Shown in pieces: positions 49,801 through 61,800 of a DNA stretch of 64,000 nucleotides. The first letter of the stretch is position 1; each line of letters starts with the position of its first letter. This stretch comes from Leuctra nigra (lineage: Eukaryota; Arthropoda; Insecta; Plecoptera; Leuctridae). The position numbers and the translations under genes were made by a program. The notes under the pieces are model-generated. The model saw only the letters and a list, made by a program, of their open reading frames with translations. It had not been told where the DNA came from and did no database searches. The stretch is taken from positions 18,532,309 through 18,596,308 of the forward strand of contig OW203766.1 of assembly GCA_934045905.1 (NCBI GenBank), in the 5' to 3' direction.

Positions 49801-52800
49801 TTGTCCAGGATGCGCTCCAGCTCGTTCATCATATTGGTGTTCAGCTTGGGCACCAGCTGACATGGGAACATGCTCATGTTAACACACATATAAAGGTCGA
49901 CACCATGGGCGGTCGCGTCGGCTTGTTGTCCAGGATGCGCTCCAGCTCGTTCATCATGTTGGTGTTCAGCTTCGGCACCAGCTGACATGGGAACATGCTC
50001 ATATTAACACACATATAAAGGTCGACACCATGGGCGGTCGCGTCGGCTTGTTGTCCAGGATGCGCTCCAGCTCGTTCATCATGTTGGTGTTCAGCTATGG
50101 CACCAGCTGACATGGGAACATGCTCATGTTAACACACATATAAAGGTCGACACCATGGGCGGTCGCGTCGGCTTGTTGTCCAGGATGCGCTCCAGCTCCT
50201 TCATCATGTTGGTGTTCAGCTTGGGCACCAGCTGACATGGGAACATGCTCATGTTAACACACATATAAAGGTCGACACCATGGGCGGTCGCGTCGGCTTG
50301 TTGTCCAGGATGCGCTCCAGCTCGTTCATCATGTTGGTGTTCAGCTTCGGCACCAGCTGACATGGGAACATGCTCATGTTAACACACATATAAAGGTCGA
50401 CACCATGGGCGGTCGCGTCGGCTTGTTGTCCAGGATGCGCTCCAGCTCGTTCATCATGTTGGTGTTCAGCTTGGGCACCAGCTGACATGGGAACATGCTC
50501 ATGTTAACACACATATAAAGGTCGACACCATGGGCGGTCGCGTCGGCTTGTTGTCCAGGATGCGCTCCAGCTCGTTCATCATGTTGGTGTTCAGCTTGGG
50601 CACCAGCTGACATGGGAACATGCTCATGTTAACACACATATAAAGGTCGACACCATGGGCGGTCGCGTCGGCTTGTTGTCCAGGATGCGCTCCAGCTCGT
50701 TCATCATGTTGGTGTTCAGCTTGGGCACCAGCTGACATGGGAACATGCTCATGTTAACACACATATAAAGGTCGACACCATGGGTGGTCGCGTCGGCTTG
50801 TGTTCCAGGATGCGCTCCAGCTCGTTCAACATGTTGGTGTTCAGCTTGGGCACCAGCTGACATGGGAACATGCTCATGTTAACACACATATAAAGGTCGA
50901 CACCATGGGCGGTCGCGTCGGCTTGTTGTCCAGGATGCGCTCCAGCTCGTCCATCATGTTGGTGTTCAGCTTCGGCACCAGCTGACATGGGAACATGCTC
51001 ATGTTAACACACATATAAAGGTCGACACCATGGGCGGTCGCGTCGGCTTGTTGTCCAGGATGCGCTCCAGCTCGTTCATCATGTTGGTGTTCAGCTTCGG
51101 CACCAGCTGACATGGGAACATGCTCATGTTAACACACATATAAAGGTCGACACCATGGGCGGTCGCGTCGGCTTGTTGTCCAGGATGCGCTCCAGCTCGT
51201 TCATCATGTTGGTGTTCAGCTTGGGCACCAGCTGACATGGGAACATGCTCATGTTAACACACATATAAAGGTCGACACCATGGGCGGTCGCGTCGGCTTG
51301 TTGTCCAGGATGCGCTCCAGCTCGTTCATCATGTTGGTGTTCAGCTTGGGCACCAGCTGACATGGGAACATGCTCATGTTAACACACATATAAAGGTCGA
51401 CACCATGGGCGGTCGCGTCGGCTTGTTGTCCAGGATGCGCTCCAGCTCGTTCATCATGTTGGTGTTCAGCTTGGGCACCAGCTGACATGGGAACATGCTC
51501 ATGTTAACACACATATAAAGGTCGACACCATGGGCGGTCGCGTCGGCTTGTTGTCCAGGATGCGCTCCAGCTCGTTCATCATGTTGGTGTTCAGCTTGGG
51601 CACCAGCTGACATGGGAACATGCTCATGTTAACACACATATAAAGGTCGACACCATGGGTGGTCGCGTCGGCTTGTGTTCCAGGATGCGCTCCAGCTCGT
51701 TCAACATGTTGGTGTTCAGCTTGGGCACCAGCTGACATGGGAACATGCTCATGTTAACACACATATAAAGGTCGACACCATGGGCGGTCGCGTCGGCTTG
51801 TTGTCCAGGATGCGCTCCAGCTCGTCCATCATGTTGGTGTTCAGCTTCGGCACCAGCTGACATGGGAACATGCTCATGTTAACACACATATAAAGGTCGA
51901 CACCATGGGCGGTCGCGTCGGCTTGTTGTCCAGGATGCGCTCCAGCTCGTTCATCATGTTGGTGTTCAGCTTCGGCACCAGCTGACATGGGAACATGCTC
52001 ATGTTAACACACATATAAAGGTCGACACCATGGGCGGTCGCGTCGGCTTGTTGTCCAGGATGCGCTCCAGCTCGTTCATCATGTTGGTGTTCAGCTTGGG
52101 CACCAGCTGACATGGGAACATGCTCATGTTAACACAAATATCCACTCGGCGAAGAAGAACTGTTTTTTATGTTTTATCCAATTTTACATAGTAAACACAA
52201 AAACGGGCTTACAGTAGGCCTAAGAGGCAAACGGAAGCGAACGTGAATCGCAATGTTCGTCCCACTAAATCTTCCCACTAAATAATTTTAAAAAATCAGA
52301 TAGTAACGACCCATAACAGCCTAATAGACTAAATAATGCCGAACACTGGAGTTCATTATTACCTCTGGTACGACCTCAAAGTGTTAAATACGATATTTTT
52401 ACTAAAATAATCGTATTTAACACTTTGAGGACGCACCAGAAGTCAAAAAGTACTCCAGGGTGCGGCAATATTTAGTCGATTCGATTATAGGCTGTAATGG
52501 GTCGTTACTATCTGATTTTTTTAAATTATTTAGTGGGAAAATCACTTTAAAGAACAGTGCGTTTCTCCTTTGTTTCCCCAGGCCTCAAATATATGAAATA
52601 TTCGTCTTATCGTTTCCTTTGAATTAATTATAGGTTAATATATTACAAACCATTTCATTACATAATTCATTATCGATACAAAAACTACAACCTACAGCTT
52701 CGGTGACACAACAAGAGTTGTCAAGAAGAAGCAAGAGGTGTTAGAGCAAGAAGAAAACTCAAACACTCTCTTCCTTTCCGTTGATATTGATTTTTGTCTT

Positions 52801-55800
52801 CAGTCTACGAAGAATAGATATCCATTGGCAGTCATTAGCTCTGCGGGCGGTACTTCTAGTTAAATACGGTAAAGCAGTTGTTTCTTTCTTCCATGTTCGA
52901 CCCTTTGGAAGTGGCAGGTTACAGAGAGCTTCTGTAGGCGACAGCTGGAACTACTAGCACCCAACGGCTGGTGTGTTGGATACCTCGGTTCTCGTTAGAT
53001 CACCGAGGTTAAGCAACATTGAGCGCGGTCAGCGATTGGATGGGTGACCATTCAACTCTGCCTTGCCAGGTTGCTGTCGTTGGGCCAGAGAGACTGGGGT
53101 GTTTGGGGGTTAGTGTGACGACCTCCCTCCACCTGTTATCAGTCTCTCGACGGCGCGGGTTGTGGAGGCCTGTGCTGTGAATGTCACACCGTCCTTCGGA
53201 AGGGACGTTAAGCCGTTGGTCCCCTTGGTATCTTTCGTCAGGAGTAGGCTACATGCCGGTACCGGGTTTCCTCTCCTCCCTTCTCTATTACATTCTCACT
53301 AGTGGAGCCTCGGCTCCGTTGAGAATATAGGCTTAATAATAATAATAATATTTGCAGGTATTTGAGAAACGTGTTCGGTTTGTAGCTTTGTAAAAGTGAG
53401 ACTCAAGTGAATTTAAGTGCACGATGAAGAAAAAGTTACGCCATCTTTAAAATATAAGGAGGAAACTCTTCGCTGAATCACATTTGAAAACCGTAGAAGT
53501 TGATGCATAAACCACGCCGCCCGCGTATATAAATCACTAGCGCTTTATTGAGGAACTAAAGTAATCAAGGTCTATCGATTGACTAGTTTTAATGTTTTAA
53601 GAATGTTTTAAGAATGTTTTAAGAATCTTTTGAATGTTTTAAGAGTGTTTTAATGTGCATTAGAATGTTTTAGAATGCATCGCTAGTTCGCAACTTGAGC
53701 CCTAGCGCTAGTGAGTGTTGCGCGATGGGCATCTACAGACCTTGATATTCGGGCTATTGGAACTGATATCGCGGAAAGACTCGAAGAGTTTCCACCTAAT
53801 ATTTTAAAGATGGCTTCCCTTTTTCTACATCGTGGTAAGTGTAATAAATAAGACACATCTCACCTGTAAACTCTGTATGTTCTCGTAGAGCTGCTCCACC
53901 GTGGAGGCGCCGAGCAGCAGACACTGGACGCTCTCGTTCTTGAGACACCACGCGATCACGAGCTGCGAGATGGTGCAGCCCATCTTGTCCGCCAGCTGCG
54001 CAATCTCGCGCAGCTTGTCCTGCTGTCGGCGCAGCTCGTCCTCGGGCTGCAGGCGCTCCTTCAGCCAGGTGTAGCCCTGCAAGTGACGCATGGTCAGAAC
54101 TCGAGTTTCAACCAATGACAAAGTCGGCAGGCCTCTCTAAAACTAATTAGGGTGCGTTTGCCTATATTGGACCAGCGATTTAATGAACAGATCATCTTAT
54201 TTCTCTGCTGAATATTGTGGCGTTTAATGTTAGAACAACACGTTCAAGATGTTAGAGGTTAGAAAGATGAGTTAAGTCCTAGCAGTACCCACGACTGATC
54301 AGTTGAAAAACATAAACACAGTCAAATTATGACGCAAGTCCAATACCGACAACATTACCCTACTAGATGGATGAAGCTCTATACGAGCTCATAGTTGGAT
54401 TTTATTGAAATGTAATGTGAGTTTACTTCAGCAACAAAAAAGCACCCTGATTTATTCAACATGTTCTTCAGACAGACTGACAAAGAAAATGTCACTTCAA
54501 AATGTTTTTCCTTCGTAACTTTTAACATAAAAGTTGTATTATTTAACTACTCGTAAAGAAAGTAATTGAGATATTTGTTTTAAAATTAATAATATACGGA
54601 ATACTAAATACTTGAATACTAAGTTGTTTTATTTGCTGCACTCGACCACATCTGTGCAAAGTCTGAAGTGAGTAAAAACAACTAATGTTGTCCTCTACTA
54701 ACCCCCACACTACTGCCCACTCTTACCTCCTTGTTCGCCGCTGCTCGCTCATCCTCCGTCCAGCTGAACGACGAGTACTTGTTCTGTAACGACAACAAAC
54801 ATTAGTCACGTAGTGGGCGACGTGGACAGCACAACAGACATGTAGTGGGCGACGTGGACAGCACAACAGACATGTAGTGGGCGACGTGGACAGCACAACA
54901 GACATGTAGTGGGCGATGTGGACAGCACAATCGCCAAGTAGTGGGCGACGTGGACAGCACAATATACATGTAGTGGGCGATGTTACCTTGAACGAGGAGC
55001 GCGCGAACAACGGCACCATGCCGCCCTCTTCGTGCTTGCCGGACACCAGACCCATGGTGATCGGCGACCACGCCATCAGGCCGACTCCTGTACAAACAAG
55101 GAGAGTTGTAGCGCATATAATACATGTTGCAGAAAGATGTTGTATAGACACATTGGTTAGAAGGAAGACGGTAACGACGATTTCTTTTGTATTGTTTAAC
55201 GTCGAATTGTTCTGCATCAAGGCTAATGGCGACGGATGAATGATTATGATGTTGATTGAGAGATGATGATGAAGAGTATGTAAGGATTGAAGCTGGTAAG
55301 GAGGCGGTCATGGCCTATTAGTAAGTTCCCAGCATTTGGGAAGCCGGCCACGGGAATCGAACCCTGGACCTCCGGAATACAAGTTCAGAGCGCTACCTCT
55401 GAGCCAAACCTGTTCCGTGACGATTTGGAACATCTGCTTTTCTGCAATTTCTGTTTGGAACGTCGACATTTAGCCTAGCCCAACATCCCAACATTCAAAG
55501 GCCCACGCTTTCGACCAAATTAGCCCCACAATTCACTAAATTTATATTATTATCTCATTCTTCTTTGTGACAAACATTTGCAAAATGTGTGGAGTTTCGG
55601 CATGTAGAGCCATTATCTTGTTGTAGAGTTCCGGCAAGTAGAGCTCCGTCATTTACCTATCTTGTTGTAGAGTTCCGACATGTAGAGCCCCGTCATTTAC
55701 CTATCTTGTTGTAGAGTTCCGACATGTAGAGCCCCGTCATTTACCTATCTTGTTGTAGAGTTCCGGCAAGTAGAGCTCCGTCATTTACCTATCTTGTTGT

Positions 55801-58800
55801 AGAGTTCCGACATGTAGAGCCCCGTCATTTACCTATCTTGTTGTAGAGTTCCGGCATGTAGAGCCCCGTCATTTACCTTTCTTGTTGTAGAGTTCCGGCA
55901 TGTAGAGCTCCGTCATTTACCTATCTTGTTGTAGAGCTCCGGCATGTAGAGCCCCGTCATTTACCTTTCTTGTTGTAGAGTTCCGGCATGTAGAGCCCCG
56001 TCATTTACCTATCTTGTTGTAGAGCTCCGGCATGTAGAGCCCCGTCATTTACCTTTCTTGTTGTAGAGCTCCGGCATGTAGAGCCCCGTCATTTACCTTT
56101 CTTGTTGTAGAGTTCCGGCATGTAGAGCCCCGTCATTTACCTATCTTGTTGTAGAGTTCCGGCATGTTGAGCCCCGTCATTTACCTATCTTGTTGTAGAG
56201 TTCCGGCAAGTAGAGCTCCGTCATTTACCTTATTGTAGAGTTCCGGCATGTAGAGCTCCGTCATTTACCTATCTTGTTGTAGAGCTCCGGCATGTAGAGC
56301 CCCGTCATTTACCTATCTTGTTGTAGAGTTCCGACATGTAGAGCTCCGTCATTTACCTTATTGTAGAGTTCCGGCATGTAGAGCTCCGTCATTTACCTTA
56401 TTGTAGAGTTCCGGCATGTAGAGCTCCGTCATTTACCTATCTTGTTGTAGAGCTCCGGCATGTAGAGCCCCGTCATTTACCTATCTTGTTGTAGAGTTCC
56501 GGCATGTAGAGCCCCGTCATTTACCTATCTTCTTGTAGAGTTCCGGCATGTAGAGCTCCGTCATTTACCTATCTTGTTGTAAAGTTCCGGCATGTAGAGC
56601 CCCGTTATTTACCTATCTTGTTGTAGAGTTCCGGCAAGTAGAGCTCCGTCATTTACCTTATTGTAGAGTTCCGGCATGTAGAGCTCCGTCATTTACCTAT
56701 CTTGTTGTAGAGTTCCGGCATGTAGAGCTCCGTCATTTACCTATCTTGTTGTCGGGTTCCGGCATGTAGAGTTCCGTCATTTACCTATCTTGTTGTAGAG
56801 TTCCGACATATAGAGCCCCGTCATTTACCTATCTTGTTGTAGAGTTCCGACATGTAGAGCCCCGTCATTTACCTATCTTGTTGTCGAGTTTCGGCATGTA
56901 GAGCCTTGTCATTTACCTATCTTGTTATAGAGCTCCGGCATGTAGAGCCCCGTCATTTACCTATCTTGTTGTAGAGCTCCGGCATGTAGAGCTCCGTCAT
57001 TTACCTATCTTGTTGTAGAGTTCCGGCATGTAGAGCTCCGTCATTTACCTATCTTGTTGTAGAGTTCCGGCATGTAGAGCTCCGTCATTTACCTATCTTG
57101 TTGTAGAGTTCCGGCATGTAGAGCTCCGTCATTTACCTATCTTGTTGTAGAGCTCCGGCATGTAGAGCCCCGTCATTTACCTATCTTGTTGTAGAGTTCC
57201 GGCATGTAGAGCTCCGTCATTTTCCTATCTTGTTGTAGAGTTCCGGCATGTAGAGCTCCGTCATTTACCTATCTTGTTGTAAAGTTCCGGCATGTAGAGC
57301 CCCGTTATTTACCTATCTTGTTGTAGAGTTCCGACATATAGAGCTCCGTCATTTACCTATCTTGTTGTAGAGCTCCGGCATATAGAGCTCCGTCTTGTCG
57401 CGACAGAACATGTGGTACTCGGCTTGCTCGCAGATGGGCGTCACGCAGTTGAACTGTCGACAGTTGGAATACGCCTCCATCACCTCGACAGTCTGCCAGC
57501 GCGCTGTCCCCCAGTACATCACCCAGCCCTGGTTGATGACGTAGTTCATGGCACGGACAACCTCTGTGCAATAACAGATCAGCATTTAGAACAAGATCTG
57601 TACCTCAGAGATACGTCCTCTTAAGGTAGCACAATTGTTAAGTCACATCTTCCAAATGAGCTTATTTTTGGCAGAGATGTCAATAATCACTGTTTACACG
57701 ATACTGTGAAATATAAACAACTTCTCGTGTCTAGATTTTGAAATATTTTAATTTTAAATTTCTATTTTTAACATGTTGTCTTACCTAGGCCATTAAAATC
57801 ATGACGATTTCCATGCTATTTTTTAGTTTTGAATTTTACTGAGGTTTAACGGGTTTTTTTCAAAAAACTGATTTCTAGATAGATAGTTGGACAATCTATT
57901 AGGGAAAAAATGGAAAACAATAGTAACGTGAGCTATTTTAAAAGTTATAAACCAAAAACAAAATGATTTCCCTATACCTCCTGTGTTCAAGGTTTGTTCA
58001 TTCTCGGAAAGCAATAAATTGAAACCTCGCTTTAAGACAGGAGTTGCAAGTTAAATTACATTTTATGATTATTTTATACTTAAAAATAGTTGAAATGTTG
58101 GAAAAGGTAATTTATTATGGTAATTTCAAAAAATAAATATTTTGGAATATTCGATCGGATGAGCCCCCTTAAATATTTCTTTAGCTGAGCTACAAAAATA
58201 ATTCTGCCTTAACCCAATCATATTTGTAATGGTGAATCATTGTGTAAGAAAATACTTCAATAAACTGCATTTGTTGACATCGGTCAGCTTGATTTCATCA
58301 TTTCAAAAGTGTGTAAAGCAAATTCAAGAAATTGGGCTTCCGTACCATGAGTTGAAATACAAAGATTAATTTTCCGAAATGCCGTCATTTCTTCAGAACC
58401 AATACAATTACATATATTGGGATAAATAAATTGGCTTGCTATATCTCTAGACTTTGAGGTGATCCTCAAAATTGTAACCAATAATTTTAATTGAAATGTT
58501 ATGTGTTGATTAAAGATATCGCTAAACAAACTAACTAGCATAATATTATATAGCAATGTTTTGGGTTCCAAAGTAATTGGATTTTATGATATTGGTATTA
58601 TCATCGGTTTTCCATCGAGGTACAGTCGATACTAAGAAGGTATTTGAACTTCCATTGTACAACCCGTTCTGAACGATCAATAATACAAGCGACGTGTGCA
58701 AGAAATATGAATACGTATTATGTGTCGAAACTGTGAAACTTTGCCGCATAGAATCACCTGCATCCTGCAATGTTCGTTCATGTTCATTTATGTTGACAGC

Positions 58801-61800
58801 ATTGCGAGAATGAATAAGTAACGGAAATGAAGCAATATTTTTAATGTTTATCGGAAAATAATCAGCGTCGCGTCAGTGGCGTAACTAGAGATTGATGGGC
58901 CCCTGGCAAAATATTCTTTTGGTGCCCCCCCCCCCCCCCCCCCCCCCACCCAAATATATATTAGTTATATTTGAGTATCTTGAATACTGTGCAAAAACAA
59001 TATTTGTACAGAGACTGCGAAGCACCTTCTCACCTAAACGTATTGAGATCTAAGGGTCTAGCAAAACGTTGTTAAAACATGTTCGCAATAAAAATTCGTG
59101 AAATCATTTCACCGATACTGCCGCCAAGCACTACACTTTACATAATTTGACATAAAATAAGCCACAAAATTTCAAACATAAGCCGTAATAGATTCAGTCA
59201 GAAAGTTTCACACAACATACCTACAAATTATTACTCTACTTTGGAAGCAATGTATAACCGTTGAGTAAAATAAAAACATTCGGAAATATTAATTTGGAAA
59301 ACTAATAAAATTCTGCTTTTTTTGAAAAGTGCCCGTGGTGCCCCCCTAGTGCCTGGGCCCCTGGCATTTTGCCGCCCCAGCCCCCCAGTAGTTGCGCCAC
59401 TGCGTCACGTGAGAATGGCCAGACTCAATGATGAGTATCGACGATCCTCACCTTCCATCGGACACATGGGGTCGGCCTTGTGGATGATGACGACGTCGAC
59501 GTAGCCGAGCTGGAGGCGGGCGAGCGTCGCCTTGACGGACTCGATGATGTGTTTGCGCGACAACCCACGCTCCTCGGACCTGTAACAGACGCGGCATTAT
59601 CTACACGACATCGGACACATGGGGTCGGCCTTGTGGATGATGACGACGTCGACGTAGCCGAGCTGGAGGCGGGCGAGCGTCGCCTTGACGGACTCGATGA
59701 TGTGTTTGCGCGACAACCCACGCTCCTCGGACCTGTAACAGACGCGGCATTATCTACACGACATCGGACACATGGGGTCGGCCTTGTGGATGATGACGAC
59801 GTCGACGTGGCCGAGCTGGAGGCGGGCGAGCGTCGCCTTGACAGACTCGATGATGTGTTTACGCGACAACCCACGCTCCTCGGACCTCCACACACGTCGG
59901 TACACACGTCATTATGTACACGGCAGAACACAATCGTTATTGACACAACACCTGCATATTCTTGTTTGATGTTTACACCACACAAACATTCTTGTGGGAG
60001 AATTGAACTGGACGCAGTGGAATTTCATTTGTGCATATCGCCTTTGGCTAGATTTGAGCATGAACGTTATTTCATTAAATATTCGGCCGAATATTTGAAG
60101 ATCTGCATTTTATTGATCTCCAGTTTCTTCGAGTCCGGACTTCGATTCGGTTTATGCATAATTCACCGAGTTTATACTTCGGAGTTCCAGCTGATTCAAA
60201 ATTATTCCGATATTTATTGACGAACATGGTTATTTTAATTAAAACATAATTTATTCATTAAAATTGAGGTCAATACAATGGAAGAATAAGTATATTGCTC
60301 ATTGCACCATATTCGAATGAACGTCCAATGTACCATGTTTCAATGTTTAGTTTATTACGACCTCCAAGAACATTGGAAGTTGTGCATTTCTGGATTGAAG
60401 TTTTTCAAACTAAAACAAATTTATGACATAGAATTAGAATATATTGCACAGCTTAAACACAAAAAAGCTCTTCCAAAGAACAGCAATCATGACTCACTTT
60501 GCATTCCAGAAGATCTTCGTGGCGACGACATAAGAACTCCGCTTCCAGGCGCGTCTCTGGAGGATCCGGCCGAGCTCCAGTTCCGCACGAGGACCGGAGT
60601 GCGCCTCCGACAAGTCGAAGAAGTTGATGCCGCTTTCATAGGCGAGCACCAACACCGCCTCCGCCTGCTCTTCGCTCACGCCATTGGCAAACGTCACCCA
60701 TGTACCTGCCGAGGACAAGGGGACATGTAGAGGGCGATGTCATGACACTCACCACCGCCTGCTCCTCGCTCACGCCATTGGCAAACGTCACCCATGTACC
60801 TGCCGAGGACAAGGGGACATGTAGAGGGCGATGTCATTGACGTCTCCGCCTCCACACGTATTTCGATGACGCCATTGACAAACCTCACCTGGCGAATGGA
60901 AGTGGGAAATTGTATTGGGCGACGATGGTTTTGGCAACAGACGCAGCGTGGATTTCAGAGACCCGCACCAATTCGTACACTGTATTTATTTGGCAACGAA
61001 ATAAACTTAATGTTTTAATAAAAACTACTCTAAAGGAACGACACCAGTCAACCAAATAAAACCTAGACACAATATTTCGAGGGTCCTTCTTCTTCCTTCG
61101 GCAGGTGCACGCTGCAGTGTGTCGTTCCTACAGAGTAGCTTTTATTAAATCATTATACCCAGTACAGTATCTTCGTTTATTTAAAAATACACTTAATGTA
61201 AAGTTAAAATCCGGGAGATGAACACATCGCTCGCCTCCACTCCGGAACGAGGAACGAGTAACGAGGAACGAGGAACGAAGGACGAGGACGTCTACGCTGC
61301 ACCCGCATCGCTCTACTCCATCCTCGCCGACGTCTACACACAGGTTCACAATAACAGAGAACTTCCACCATTGACACACAATTCTTTGTTTGGGATTTGA
61401 AAGTCTGTCGTCAATGTATACTGACATAGCACGCCGCCTCATTGTTACCTATAGACCAAGGTCAAATTCTCCACGCGTCCGGCTGAGATCGTGTTACATT
61501 TTACCAGATTGCAGGTAAACCTGACACAGTACGACAATATGCTTCGGATGGGGTTGTATGTTGAATATGTAAATATGATCTGATCGCAAAACAGAATGAA
61601 TAACATGTCTTCATAAAGCCCGAATCTGGTAAAGAAGTGCGACCTTCGACATCGTCGAAAACTTTCAGTGCTGCAGCGTTAGGAGTCACGAATACCAACA
61701 CAGACGTGATGTCAATGATAACACGACAAAACAACGGCTTCGCTTTGAATTAAGCTTATTCGTAACTATGTTTAGAAACTCTAGATCTGCTACCACTTGT

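Noticed and set aside
40879..52113. Dozens of overlapping 79-codon - strand frames, apparently a family of repeated peptides
   Set aside because: The first half of each is the previous 125-bp unit read out of frame and the second half is the Hk exon in frame. They arise because 125 is not a multiple of three.
52961..53055. Functional 5S rRNA gene
   Set aside because: Diverged 3' half and attached SINE body with an (aat)n tail.
54723..55311. Two overlapping frames of about 165-169 codons rich in Cys/His/Leu repeats
   Set aside because: They run through two real exons in the wrong frame and through the 32-bp intron repeats.
40895..57357. CRISPR-like arrays
   Set aside because: The repeats are directly adjacent with no unique spacers, in a eukaryotic gene, and are explained by exon-border sequence.
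59425..59985. 186-codon - strand open frame with SSS-rich repeats
   Set aside because: Wrong frame of the same exon copies; the conserved Kv-beta residues lie in the other frame.
59480..60220. 246-codon + strand open frame
   Set aside because: It is the antisense of the triplicated Hk exon; the 153-bp period keeps the frame open. No start, splice or domain support.
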